Of a DNA stretch of 64,000 nt, positions 26,371 through 38,857 are shown one piece after another. This stretch comes from Hydractinia symbiolongicarpus (taxonomy: Eukaryota; Cnidaria; Hydrozoa; Anthoathecata; Hydractiniidae): NCBI RefSeq assembly GCF_029227915.1, contig NC_079878.1:34747501-34811500 (forward strand), read 5' to 3'. The translations under genes were made by a program, and so were the position numbers. The notes below the pieces were generated by a model. That model was not told the DNA's origin, searched no databases, and was given only the letters and a program-made list of their open reading frames with translations. Every line of letters starts with the position of its first letter. The first letter of the stretch is position 1.

Positions 26371-26743
26371 TACCACAGCGCCCAGTGTAATCGCTGAGTT
26401 CCGGCAATCATGTCAAATTAGGAAGAATGTTATTTCTTGGAGTCCAATTTTCTCATTTATCACATTTATCAGGTCACAGTCCAAAGTTAGTTCAATTAAG
26501 TCCCACAGTCAATCGTTTCACTGTTAAAGGCGATGCAACCCAGTAATATCAGATAAATATCGCTAAATACATGTTGGTACGAATATGTGACCCAACCGTT
26601 GAAACTCAAGCGGACTGACACTGTTAGAAAGTCAGTGAAATGTAGTATTTCAAACTGTCTCTATTTCTTCAGCGCGCGCTAACGGCTAGGATTGGTCCCA
26701 CAGTAAAAAATGACTTTTTTACCTTAATTTTTAATTGAAGCAC
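26371..26743 (+). repeat. Monomer identical to its right-hand neighbour (373 bp)
   Basis: As read, this monomer is base-for-base identical to 26744-27116. It is of the aggaagaatg, aaaggcgatgcaaccc, gtatttcaaactgtc type. Adjacent monomers elsewhere are clearly diverged, so this is a very recent single-monomer tandem duplication. Confidence 0.92.
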
Positions 26744-27116
26744 TACCACAGCGCCCAGTGTAATCGCTGAGTTCCGGCAATCATGTCAAATTAGGAAGAA
26801 TGTTATTTCTTGGAGTCCAATTTTCTCATTTATCACATTTATCAGGTCACAGTCCAAAGTTAGTTCAATTAAGTCCCACAGTCAATCGTTTCACTGTTAA
26901 AGGCGATGCAACCCAGTAATATCAGATAAATATCGCTAAATACATGTTGGTACGAATATGTGACCCAACCGTTGAAACTCAAGCGGACTGACACTGTTAG
27001 AAAGTCAGTGAAATGTAGTATTTCAAACTGTCTCTATTTCTTCAGCGCGCGCTAACGGCTAGGATTGGTCCCACAGTAAAAAATGACTTTTTTACCTTAA
27101 TTTTTAATTGAAGCAC
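26744..27116 (+). repeat. Identical tandem copy of the preceding monomer (373 bp)
   Basis: This is the second member of the identical pair. The following monomer (from 27117) is of another type, with caatcatttcatattaaaa and acttataagatttttaagg. That is the first appearance in the window of the type that dominates 32.9-54 kb. Confidence 0.92.
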
Positions 27117-27314
27117 TACCACAGCGCCCAGTGTAATCGCTGAGTTTCGGCAATCATTTCATATTAAAAAGAATGTTATTTCTTGGAGTCAACTTGTCTC
27201 ACTTATAAGATTTTTAAGGTCATTATCCAAAATCAGTTCAATTTAGTCCCACAGTCAATCGTTTCACTGTTAAAAGCGATGCAACCTAGTAATATGAGAA
27301 AAATATCGCTAAAT

Positions 27315-27334
27315 ACATGTTGGTACCAACATGT
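27315..27334. other. Perfect 20-bp palindrome centred on GTAC
   Basis: This is the third perfect copy. The upstream part of its monomer is the acttataagatttttaagg type, which elsewhere carries ggtacgaatacgtg, so the palindrome-bearing half was acquired by recombination. Confidence 0.93.
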
Positions 27335-27862
27335 GACGCAACCGTTGTAACTCAAACGGACTGACACCGTTAGAAAGTCAATGAAATGTAGTTTTTGAAA
27401 CTGTTGCTAATTCTTCAGTGCGCGATAACGGATAGGATTGGTCCCACAGTAAAGAATGACTTATTAATCTAAATTTTTAAATGAAGCGCTACCACAGCGC
27501 CCAGTGTAATCGCTGAGTTCCGGCAATCATGTCAAATTAAGAAGAATGTTATTTCTTGGAGTCCAATTTTCTCATTTATCACATTTATCAAGTCACAGTC
27601 CAAAGTTAGTTCAATTAAGTCCCACAGTCAATCGTTTCACTGTTAAAAGCGATGCAAACTAGTAATATCAGATAAATATCGCTAAATACATGTTGCTACG
27701 AATATGTGACCCAACCGTTGAAATTCAAACGGACTGACACCGTTAGAAAGTCAATGAAATGTAGTTACTGAAACTGTCGTTATTTCTTCAGCGCACGATA
27801 ACGACTAGGATAGGTCCCACAGTAAAGAATGACTTATTAATCTAAATTTTTAAATGAAGCGC

Positions 27863-28001
27863 TACCACAGCGCCCAGTGTAATCGCTGAGTTCCGGCAAT
27901 CATGTCAAATTAAGAAGAATGTTTTTTCTTGGAGTCCAATTTTCCCATTTATCACATTTATTAGGTCACAGTCCAAAGTTAGTTCATTTTAAATGAAGCG
28001 C
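27863..28001 (+). repeat. Truncated monomer, 139 bp (copy 2)
   Basis: The breakpoint and length are the same as at 23622-23760, 4,241 bp downstream. The shared break marks the two loci as copies of one event. Confidence 0.92.
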
Positions 28002-28944
28002 TACCACAGCGCCCAGTGTAATCGCTGAGTTCCGGCAATCATGTCAAATTAAGAAGAATGTTATTTCTTGGAGTCCAATTGTCTCATTTATCACCTTTAT
28101 CAGGTCACAGTCCAAAGTTAGTTCAATTAAGTCCCACAGTCAATCGTTTCACTGTTAAAAGCGATGCAACCTAGTAATATCATAAAAATATCGCTAAATA
28201 CATGTTGGTACGAATTTGTGACCCAACCGTTGTAACTCAAACGGACTGACACCGTTAGAAAGTCAATGAAATGTAGTTTTTAAAACTGTCGCTATTTCTT
28301 CAGTTTGCGAAAACGGATAGGATTGGTCCCACAGTAAAGAATGATTTATTTATCTAAATATTTAAATGAAGCGCTACCAAAGCGCCCAGTGTAATCGCTG
28401 AGTTCCGGCAATCACGTCAAATTAAGAATAATGTTATTTCTTGGAGTCCAATGGTCTCATTTATCACATTTATCATGTCACAGTCCAAAGTTGGTTCAAT
28501 TTAGTCCCAGAGTCAATCGTTTCACTGTTAAAAGCGATGCAACCTAGTAATATCAGATAAATATCGCTGAATACATGATGGTACGAATATGTGACCCAAC
28601 CGTTGAAATTCAAACGGACTTACACCGTTACAAAGTCAATGAAATGTAGTTTTTGAAACTGTCGTTATTTCTTCAGCTCGCGATAACGGATAGGATTGGT
28701 CGCACAGTAAAGAATGACTTATTTATCTAAATTGTTCAATGAAGCGCTACCACAGCGCCCAGTGTAATCGCTGAGTTCCGGCAATCATGTCAAATTAAGA
28801 AGAATGTTATTTCTTGGGTCCAATTTTCCCATTTATCACATTTATCAGGTCACAGTCCAAAGTTAGTTCAATTAAATCCCACAGTCAATCGTTTCACTGT
28901 TAAAAGCGATGCAACCTAGTAATCTCAGAAAAATATCGCTAAAT

Positions 28945-28964
28945 ACATGTTGGTACCAACATGT
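28945..28964. other. Perfect 20-bp palindrome centred on GTAC
   Basis: This is the fourth perfect copy, in a cttgggtccaatttt monomer related to the one carrying the 23447 copy. Confidence 0.93.
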
Positions 28965-30435
28965 GACGCAACCGTTGTAACGCAAACGGACTGACACCGT
29001 TAGAAAGTCAATGACATGTAGTTTTTGAAACTGTCGCTATTTCTTCAGCGCGCGATGACGACTAGGATAGGTCCCACAGTAAAAAATGACTTGTTAACCT
29101 AAATTTTTAAATGAAGCGCTACCACAGCGCCCAGTGTAATCGCTGAGTTTCGGCAATCATGTCAAATTAAGAAGAATGTTATTTCTTGGAGTCCAATTGT
29201 CTCCTTTACCACAGTTATCAGGTCACAGTCCAAAGTTTGTTCAATTAAGTCCCACAGTCAATCATTTCATAGTTAAAAGCGATGCAACCTAGTAATATCA
29301 GATAAATATCGCTAAATACATGTTTGTATGAATATGTCACACAACCGTTGAAACTCAAACGGACTGACACCGTTTGAAAGTCAATGAAATGTAGCTTTTG
29401 AAACTGTCGCTATTTGTTCAGCGGGCGATAACTGCTAGGATTGGTCCCACAGTAAAATATGACTTTTTATTCTAAATTTTTAAGTGAAGCGCTACCACAG
29501 CGCCCAGTGTAATCGCTGAGTTCCGGCAATCATGTCAATTTAGGAAAAATGTTATTTCTTGGAGTCCAATTTTCTCATTTATCACATTTATCAGGTCACA
29601 GTCCAAAGTTAGTTCAATTAAGTCCCACAGTCAATCGTTTCACTGTTAAAAGCGATGCAACCTTGTAATATCAGATAAATATCGGTAAATACATGTTGGT
29701 ACGAATATGTGACCCAACCGTTGTAACTCAGACGGACTTACACCGTTAGAAAGTCAATGAAATGTACTTTTTGAAACTGTCGCTAATTCTTCAGCACGCT
29801 ATGACGGTTAGGATAGGTCCCACAGTAAAAAATGACTTATTATTCTAAATTTTTAAATGAAGCGCTACCACAGCGCCCAGTATATTCGCTGAGTTCCGGC
29901 AATCATGTCAAATTAGGAAGAATGTTACTTCTTGGAGTCAACTTGTCCCACTTATAACATTTATAAGGTCACAATCCAAAATCATTTCAATTAAGTCCCA
30001 CAGTCAATCGTTTCACTGTTAAAAGCGATGCAACCAAGTAATATCAGATAAATATCGCTGAATACATGATGGTACGAATATGTGACCCAACCGTTGAAAT
30101 TCAAACGGACTTACACCGTTACAAAGTCAATGAAATGTAGTTTTTGAAACTGTCGTTATTTCTTCAGCTCGCGATAACGGATAGGATTGGTCGCACAGTA
30201 AAAAATGACTTATTTATCTAAATTGTTCAATGAAGCGCTACCACAGTGCCCAGTGTACTCGCTGAGTTCCGGCAATCATGTCAAATTAAAAAGAATGTTA
30301 TTTCTTGGGTCCAATTTTCCCATTTATCACATTTATCAGGTCACAGTCCAAAGTTAGTTCAATTAAATCCCACAGTCAATCGTTTCACTGTTAAAAGCGA
30401 TGCAACCTAGTAATCTCAGAAAAATATCGCTAAAT

Positions 30436-30455
30436 ACATGTTGGTACCAACATGT
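30436..30455. other. Perfect 20-bp palindrome centred on GTAC
   Basis: This is the fifth and last perfect copy I found, 1,491 bp (four monomers) after the fourth. It sits just before the 10-monomer HOR begins. Confidence 0.93.
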
Positions 30456-30467
30456 GACGCAACCGTT

Positions 30468-33400
30468 GTAACTCAAACGGACTGACACCGTTAGAAAGTC
30501 AATGAAATGCAGTTTTCGAAACTGTCGCTATTTCTTCAGCGCGCGATAACGGCTAGGATTGGTCCCACAGTAAAAAATGACTTATTAATCTAAATATTTA
30601 AATGAATCGCTACCACAGCGCCCAGTGTAATCGCTGAGTTCCGGCAATCACGTCAAATTAAGAAGAATGTTATTTCTTGGAGTCCAACTGTCTCATTAAT
30701 CACATTTATCAGGTCACAGTCCAAAGTTAGTTCAATTAAGTCCCACAGTCAATCGTTTCATTGTTAAATGCGATGCAACCTAGTAATATCAGAAAAACAT
30801 CGCTAAATACATGTTTGTATGAATATGTCACCCAACCGTTGAAACTCAAACGGACTGACACCGTTTGAAAGTCAATGAAATGTAGCTTTTGAAACTGTCG
30901 CTATTTGTCCAGCGGACGATAACTGCTAGGATTGGTCCCACAGTAAAATATGACTTTTTAATCTAAATTTTTAAGTGAAGCGCTACCACAGCGCCCAGTG
31001 TAATCGCTGAGTTCCGGCAATCATGTCAAATTAGGAAGAATGTTATTTCTTGGAGTCCCATTTTCTCATTTATCACATTTATCAGGTCACAGTCCAAAGT
31101 TAGTTCAATTAAGTCCCACAGTCAATCGTTTCACTGTTAAAGGCGATGCAACCCAGTAATATCAGATAAATATCGCTAAATACATGTTGGTACGAATATG
31201 TGACCCAACCGTTGAAACTCAAGCGGACTGACACCGTTAGAAAGTCAGTGAAATGTAGTATTTCAAACTGTCTCTATTTCTTCAGCGCGCGCTAACGGCT
31301 AGGATTGGTCCCACAGTAAAAAATGACTTTTTTACCTTAATTTTTAATTGAAGCACTACCACAGCGCCCAGTGTAATCGCTGAGTTTCGGCAATCATGTC
31401 AAATTAAGAAGAATGTTATTTCTTGGAGTCCAATTGTCTCCTTTACCACAGTTATCAGGTCACAGTCCAAAGTTTGTTCAATTAAGTCCCACAGTCAATC
31501 ATTTCATAGTTAAAAGCGATGCAACCTAGTAATATCAGATAAATATCGCTAAATACATGTTTGTATGAATATGTCACACAACCGTTGAAACTCAAACGGA
31601 CTGACACTGTTTGAAAGTCAATGAAATGTGGCTTTTGAAACTGTCGCTATTTGTTCAGCGGGCGATAACTGCTAGGATTGGTCCCACAGTAAAATATGAC
31701 TTTTTAATCTAAATCTTTAAGTGAAGCGCTACCACAGCGCCCAGTGTAATCGCTGAGTTCCGGCAATCATGTCAAATTAGGAAGAATGTTATTTCTTGGA
31801 GTCCAATTTTCTCATTTATCACATTTATCAGGTCAAAGTCCAAAGTTAGTTCAATTAAGTCCCACAGTCAATCGTTTCACTGTTAAAGGCGATGCAACCC
31901 AGTAATATCAGATAAATATCGCTAAATACATGTTGGTACGAATATGTGACCCAACCGTTGAAACTCAAGCGGACTGACACCGTTAGAAAGTCAGTGAAAT
32001 GTAATATTTCAAACTGTCTCTATTTCTTCAGCGCGCGCTAACGGCTAGGATTGGTCCCACAGTAAAAAATGACTTTTTTACCTTAATTTTTAATTGAAGC
32101 ACTACCACAGCGCCCAGTGTAATCGCCGAGTTTCGGCAATCATGTCAAATTAAGAAGAATGTTATTTCTTGGAGTCCAATTGTCTCCTTTACCACAGTTA
32201 TCAGGTCACAGTCCAAAGTTTGTTCAATTAAGTCCCACAGACAATCATTTCATAGTTAAAAGCGATGCAACCTAGTAATATCAGATAAATATCGCTAAAT
32301 ACATGTTTGTATGAATATGTCACACAACCGTTGAAACTCAAACGGACTGACACCGTTTGAAAGTCAAGGAAATGTAGCTTTTGAAACTGTCGCTATTTGT
32401 TCAGCGGGCGATAACTGCTAGGATTGGTCCCACAGTAAAATATGACTTTTTAATCTAAATTTTTAAGTGAAGCGCTACCACAGCGCCCAGTGTAATCGCT
32501 GAGATCCGGCAATCATGTCAAATTAGGAAGAATGTTATTTCTTGGAGTCCAATTTTCTCATTTATCACATTTATCAGGTCACAGTCCAAAGTTAGTTCAA
32601 TTAAGTCCCACAGTCAATCGTTTCACTGTTAAAGGCGATGCAACCCAGTAATATCAGATAAATATCGCTAAATACATGTTGGTACGAATATGTGACCCAA
32701 CCGTTGAAACTCAAGCGGACTGACACCGTTAGAAAGTCAGTGAAATGTAGTATTTCAAACTGTCTCTATTTCTTCAGTGCGCGCTAACGGCTAGGATTGG
32801 TCCCACAGTAAAAAATGACTTTTTTACCTTAATTTTTAATTGAAGCACTACCACAGCGCCCAGTGTAATCGCTGAGTTTCGGCAATCATTTCATATTAAA
32901 AAGAATGTTATTTCTTGGAGTCAACTTGTCTCACTTATAAGATTTTTAAGGTCATTATCCAAAATCAGTTCAATTTAGTCCCACAGTCAATCGTTTCACT
33001 GTTAAAAGCGATGCAACCTAGTAATATGAGAAAAATATCGCTAAATACATGTTGGTACGAATACGTGACGCAACCGTTGAAACTCAAACGCACTGACACT
33101 GTTAGAAAGTCAGTGAAATGTAGTATTTGAAACTGTCTCTGTTTCTTCAGCGCGCGCTAACGGCAAAGATTTGTACCACATTAAAAAAATGACTTTTTTA
33201 TCTTAATTCTTAAATGAAGCGCTACCACAGCGCGCAGTGTAATCGTTGAGTTCCGGCAATCACGTCAAATTAAGAAGAATGTTATTTCTAGGAGTCCAAT
33301 TGTCTCATTTGTCATATTTATCAGGTCGCAGTCCAAAGTTAGTTCAATTAAGTCTCACAGTCAATCGTTTCATTGTTAAAAGCGATGCAACCTAGTAATA

Positions 33401-34197
33401 TCAAAAAATGTCGCTAAATACATGTTGGTACGAATATGTGACCCAACCGTGGTAACTCAAACGGACTGACACCGTTAGAAAGTCAATGAAATGCAGTTTT
33501 CGAAACTGTCGCTATTTCTTCAGCGCGCGATAACGGCTAGGATTGGTCCCACAGTAAAAAATGACTTATTAATCTAAATATTTAAATGAATCGCTACCAC
33601 AGCGCCCAGTGTAATCGCTGAGTTCCGGCAATCACGTCAAATTAAAAAGAATGTTATTTCTTGGAGTCAACTTGTCTCACTTATAAGATTTTTAAGGTCA
33701 TTATCCAAAATCAGTTCAATTTAGTCCCACAGTCAATCGTTTCACTGTTAAAAGCGATGCAACCTAGTAATATGAGAAAAATATTGCTAAATACATGTTG
33801 GTACGAATACGTGACGCAACCGTTGAAACTCAAACGCACTGACACTGTTAGAAAGTCAGTGAAATGTAGTATTTGAAACTGTCTCTGTTTCTTCAGCGCG
33901 CGCTAACGGCAAAGATTTGTACCACATTAAAAAAATGACTTTTTTATCTTAATTCTTAAATGAAGCGCTACCACAGCGCGCAGTGTAATCGTTGAGTTCC
34001 GGCAATCACGTCAAATTAAGAAGAATGTTATTTCTAGGAGTCCAATTGTCTCATTTGTCATATTTATCAGGTCGCAGTCCAAAGTTAGTTCAATTAAGTC
34101 TCACAGTCAATCGTTTCATTGTTAAAAGCGATGCAACCTAGTAATATCAAAAAATGTCGCTAAATACATGTTGGTACGAATATGTGACCCAACCGTG
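30468..34197 (+). repeat. 10-monomer higher-order repeat (3,730 bp), copy 1
   Basis: Matching with the next copy begins at 30468 (just after a T/G difference at 30467 versus 34197) and holds for the full 3,730 bp. Inside, two monomer types alternate: tttgtatgaatatgtcac with ctttaccacagttatc, and aaaggcgatgcaaccc with gtatttcaaactgtc. They are followed by the acttataagatttttaagg type, which occurs twice, 746 bp apart. Unlike the shorter HORs, this unit has visible internal dimer structure. Confidence 0.95.
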
Positions 34198-37100
34198 GTA
34201 ACTCAAACGGACTGACACCGTTAGAAAGTCAATGAAATGCAGTTTTCGAAACTGTCGCTATTTCTTCAGCGCGCGATAACGGCTAGGATTGGTCCCACAG
34301 TAAAAAATGACTTATTAATCTAAATATTTAAATGAATCGCTACCACAGCGCCCAGTGTAATCGCTGAGTTCCGGCAATCACGTCAAATTAAGAAGAATGT
34401 TATTTCTTGGAGTCCAACTGTCTCATTAATCACATTTATCAGGTCACAGTCCAAAGTTAGTTCAATTAAGTCCCACAGTCAATCGTTTCATTGTTAAATG
34501 CGATGCAACCTAGTAATATCAGAAAAACATCGCTAAATACATGTTTGTATGAATATGTCACCCAACCGTTGAAACTCAAACGGACTGACACCGTTTGAAA
34601 GTCAATGAAATGTAGCTTTTGAAACTGTCGCTATTTGTCCAGCGGACGATAACTGCTAGGATTGGTCCCACAGTAAAATATGACTTTTTAATCTAAATTT
34701 TTAAGTGAAGCGCTACCACAGCGCCCAGTGTAATCGCTGAGTTCCGGCAATCATGTCAAATTAGGAAGAATGTTATTTCTTGGAGTCCCATTTTCTCATT
34801 TATCACATTTATCAGGTCACAGTCCAAAGTTAGTTCAATTAAGTCCCACAGTCAATCGTTTCACTGTTAAAGGCGATGCAACCCAGTAATATCAGATAAA
34901 TATCGCTAAATACATGTTGGTACGAATATGTGACCCAACCGTTGAAACTCAAGCGGACTGACACCGTTAGAAAGTCAGTGAAATGTAGTATTTCAAACTG
35001 TCTCTATTTCTTCAGCGCGCGCTAACGGCTAGGATTGGTCCCACAGTAAAAAATGACTTTTTTACCTTAATTTTTAATTGAAGCACTACCACAGCGCCCA
35101 GTGTAATCGCTGAGTTTCGGCAATCATGTCAAATTAAGAAGAATGTTATTTCTTGGAGTCCAATTGTCTCCTTTACCACAGTTATCAGGTCACAGTCCAA
35201 AGTTTGTTCAATTAAGTCCCACAGTCAATCATTTCATAGTTAAAAGCGATGCAACCTAGTAATATCAGATAAATATCGCTAAATACATGTTTGTATGAAT
35301 ATGTCACACAACCGTTGAAACTCAAACGGACTGACACTGTTTGAAAGTCAATGAAATGTGGCTTTTGAAACTGTCGCTATTTGTTCAGCGGGCGATAACT
35401 GCTAGGATTGGTCCCACAGTAAAATATGACTTTTTAATCTAAATCTTTAAGTGAAGCGCTACCACAGCGCCCAGTGTAATCGCTGAGTTCCGGCAATCAT
35501 GTCAAATTAGGAAGAATGTTATTTCTTGGAGTCCAATTTTCTCATTTATCACATTTATCAGGTCAAAGTCCAAAGTTAGTTCAATTAAGTCCCACAGTCA
35601 ATCGTTTCACTGTTAAAGGCGATGCAACCCAGTAATATCAGATAAATATCGCTAAATACATGTTGGTACGAATATGTGACCCAACCGTTGAAACTCAAGC
35701 GGACTGACACCGTTAGAAAGTCAGTGAAATGTAATATTTGAAACTGTCTCTATTTCTTCAGCGCGCGCTAACGGCTAGGATTGGTCCCACAGTAAAAAAT
35801 GACTTTTTTACCTTAATTTTTAATTGAAGCACTACCACAGCGCCCAGTGTAATCGCCGAGTTTCGGCAATCATGTCAAATTAAGAAGAATGTTATTTCTT
35901 GGAGTCCAATTGTCTCCTTTACCACAGTTATCAGGTCACAGTCCAAAGTTTGTTCAATTAAGTCCCACAGACAATCATTTCATAGTTAAAAGCGATGCAA
36001 CCTAGTAATATCAGATAAATATCGCTAAATACATGTTTGTATGAATATGTCACACAACCGTTGAAACTCAAACGGACTGACACCGTTTGAAAGTCAAGGA
36101 AATGTAGCTTTTGAAACTGTCGCTATTTGTTCAGCGGGCGATAACTGCTAGGATTGGTCCCACAGTAAAATATGACTTTTTAATCTAAATTTTTAAGTGA
36201 AGCGCTACCACAGCGCCCAGTGTAATCGCTGAGATCCGGCAATCATGTCAAATTAGGAAGAATGTTATTTCTTGGAGTCCAATTTTCTCATTTATCACAT
36301 TTATCAGGTCACAGTCCAAAGTTAGTTCAATTAAGTCCCACAGTCAATCGTTTCACTGTTAAAGGCGATGCAACCCAGTAATATCAGATAAATATCGCTA
36401 AATACATGTTGGTACGAATATGTGACCCAACCGTTGAAACTCAAGCGGACTGACACCGTTAGAAAGTCAGTGAAATGTAGTATTTCAAACTGTCTCTATT
36501 TCTTCAGTGCGCGCTAACGGCTAGGATTGGTCCCACAGTAAAAAATGACTTTTTTACCTTAATTTTTAATTGAAGCACTACCACAGCGCCCAGTGTAATC
36601 GCTGAGTTTCGGCAATCATTTCATATTAAAAAGAATGTTATTTCTTGGAGTCAACTTGTCTCACTTATAAGATTTTTAAGGTCATTATCCAAAATCAGTT
36701 CAATTTAGTCCCACAGTCAATCGTTTCACTGTTAAAAGCGATGCAACCTAGTAATATGAGAAAAATATCGCTAAATACATGTTGGTACGAATACGTGACG
36801 CAACCGTTGAAACTCAAACGCACTGACACTGTTAGAAAGTCAGTGAAATGTAGTATTTGAAACTGTCTCTGTTTCTTCAGCGCGCGCTAACGGCAAAGAT
36901 TTGTACCACATTAAAAAAATGACTTTTTTATCTTAATTCTTAAATGAAGCGCTACCACAGCGCGCAGTGTAATCGTTGAGTTCCGGCAATCACGTCAAAT
37001 TAAGAAGAATGTTATTTCTAGGAGTCCAATTGTCTCATTTGTCATATTTATCAGGTCGCAGTCCAAAGTTAGTTCAATTAAGTCTCACAGTCAATCGTTT

Positions 37101-37927
37101 CATTGTTAAAAGCGATGCAACCTAGTAATATCAAAAAATGTCGCTAAATACATGTTGGTACGAATATGTGACCCAACCGTGGTAACTCAAACGGACTGAC
37201 ACCGTTAGAAAGTCAATGAAATGCAGTTTTCGAAACTGTCGCTATTTCTTCAGCGCGCGATAACGGCTAGGATTGGTCCCACAGTAAAAAATGACTTATT
37301 AATCTAAATATTTAAATGAATCGCTACCACAGCGCCCAGTGTAATCGCTGAGTTCCGGCAATCACGTCAAATTAAAAAGAATGTTATTTCTTGGAGTCAA
37401 CTTGTCTCACTTATAAGATTTTTAAGGTCATTATCCAAAATCAGTTCAATTTAGTCCCACAGTCAATCGTTTCACTGTTAAAAGCGATGCAACCTAGTAA
37501 TATGAGAAAAATATTGCTAAATACATGTTGGTACGAATACGTGACGCAACCGTTGAAACTCAAACGCACTGACACTGTTAGAAAGTCAGTGAAATGTAGT
37601 ATTTGAAACTGTCTCTGTTTCTTCAGCGCGCGCTAACGGCAAAGATTTGTACCACATTAAAAAAATGACTTTTTTATCTTAATTCTTAAATGAAGCGCTA
37701 CCACAGCGCGCAGTGTAATCGTTGAGTTCCGGCAATCACGTCAAATTAAGAAGAATGTTATTTCTAGGAGTCCAATTGTCTCATTTGTCATATTTATCAG
37801 GTCGCAGTCCAAAGTTAGTTCAATTAAGTCTCACAGTCAATCGTTTCATTGTTAAAAGCGATGCAACCTAGTAATATCAAAAAATGTCGCTAAATACATG
37901 TTGGTACGAATATGTGACCCAACCGTG
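34198..37927 (+). repeat. 10-monomer higher-order repeat (3,730 bp), copy 2
   Basis: It is almost identical to copy 1. A difference I could confirm is C at 32010 versus G at 35740. This is the longest complete tandem HOR pair in the window, about 7.46 kb in all. Confidence 0.95.
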
Positions 37928-38857
37928 GTAACTCAAACGGACTGACACCGTTAGAAAGTCAATGAAATGCAGTTTTCGAAACTGTCGCTATTTCTTCAGC
38001 GCGCGATAACGGCTAGGATTGGTCCCACAGTAAAAAATGACTTATTAATCTAAATATTTAAATGAATCGCTACCACAGCGCCCAGTGTAATCGCTGAGTT
38101 CCGGCAATCACGTCAAATTAAGAAGAATGTTATTTCTTGGAGTCCAACTGTCTCATTAATCACATTTATCAGGTCACAGTCCAAAGTTAGTTCAATTAAG
38201 TCCCACAGTCAATCGTTTCATTGTTAAATGCGATGCAACGTAGTAATATCAGAAAAACATCGCTAAATACATGTTTGTATGAATATGTCACCCAACCGTT
38301 GAAACTCAAACGGACTGACACCGTTTGAAAGTCAATGAAATGTAGCTTTTGAAACTGTCGCTATTTGTCCAGCGGACGATAACTGCTAGGATTGGTCCCA
38401 CAGTAAAAAAAGACTTTTTAATCTAAATTTTTAAGTGAAGCGCTACCGCAGCGCCCAGTGTAATCGCTGAGTTCCGGCAATCATGTCAAATTAGGAAGAA
38501 TGTTATTTCTTGGAGTCCAATTTTTATCATTTATCACATTTATCAGATCACAGTCCAAAGTTAGTTCAATTAAGTCCCACAGTCAATCGTTTCACTGTTA
38601 AAGGCGATGCAACCCAGTAATATCAGATAAATATCGCTAAATACATGTTGGTACGAATATGTGACCCAACCGTTGAAACTCAAGCGGACTGAAACCGTTA
38701 GAAAGTCAGTGAAATGTAGTATTTCAAACTGTCTCTATTTCTTCAGCGCGCGCTAACGGCTAGGATTGGTCCCACAGTAAAAAATGACTTTTTTACCTTA
38801 ATTTTAATTGAAGCACTACCACAGCGCCCAGTGTAATCGCTGAGTTTCGGCAATCAT
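37928..38857 (+). repeat. 10-monomer higher-order repeat, copy 3 (partial, ~930 bp)
   Basis: It starts as a third copy but is more diverged: gtaaaaaaagactttt for gtaaaatatgactttt, plus two compensating 1-bp indels. At 38858 caatcatttcatatt replaces caatcatgtcaaatt. The array jumps to the acttataag monomer type, skipping several monomers of the unit. Confidence 0.88.

Larger units (their letters stand above)
23480..27720 (+). repeat. 4,241-bp repeat unit with a truncated monomer, copy 1
   Basis: Several blocks recur 4,240-4,241 bp downstream: 23480-24249 with 27721-28490, roughly 25030-25310 with 29270-29550, and 25470-25925 with 29711-30166. The period is not a whole number of monomers because the unit includes a 139-bp truncated monomer (23622-23760). 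The stretches between the matching blocks differ, so the unit has been patched since duplication. It contains the tttgtatgaatatgtcacac monomer type and two identical tandem monomers at 26371-27116. Confidence 0.82.
27721..30467 (+). repeat. 4,241-bp repeat unit, copy 2 (mosaic)
   Basis: This region holds the downstream partners of the 23480-27720 blocks, including the second 139-bp truncated monomer (27863-28001) and two perfect GTAC palindromes. Around 28491 the sequence switches from the catgtcacagtccaaag type to tttagtcccagagtc, copying 22997 onward. About 29050-29500 instead matches 25930-26370 at a 3,122-bp offset. The copy ends where the 10-monomer HOR begins at 30468. Confidence 0.82.

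Noticed and set aside
27160-27240. Transposon insertion, because acttataagatttttaagg looks unlike the surrounding monomers
   Set aside because: The segment stays in phase with the ~373-bp period, keeps flanking conserved boxes, and recurs as a normal monomer subfamily. No terminal repeats or target duplications are seen.
32915-33130. 71-72-residue open frame recurring about 20 times between 32.9 and 54 kb
   Set aside because: It tracks one monomer subfamily exactly, shifts start and end with substitutions, and is closed in the other subfamilies. It is low-complexity translation of noncoding repeat, not a gene family.
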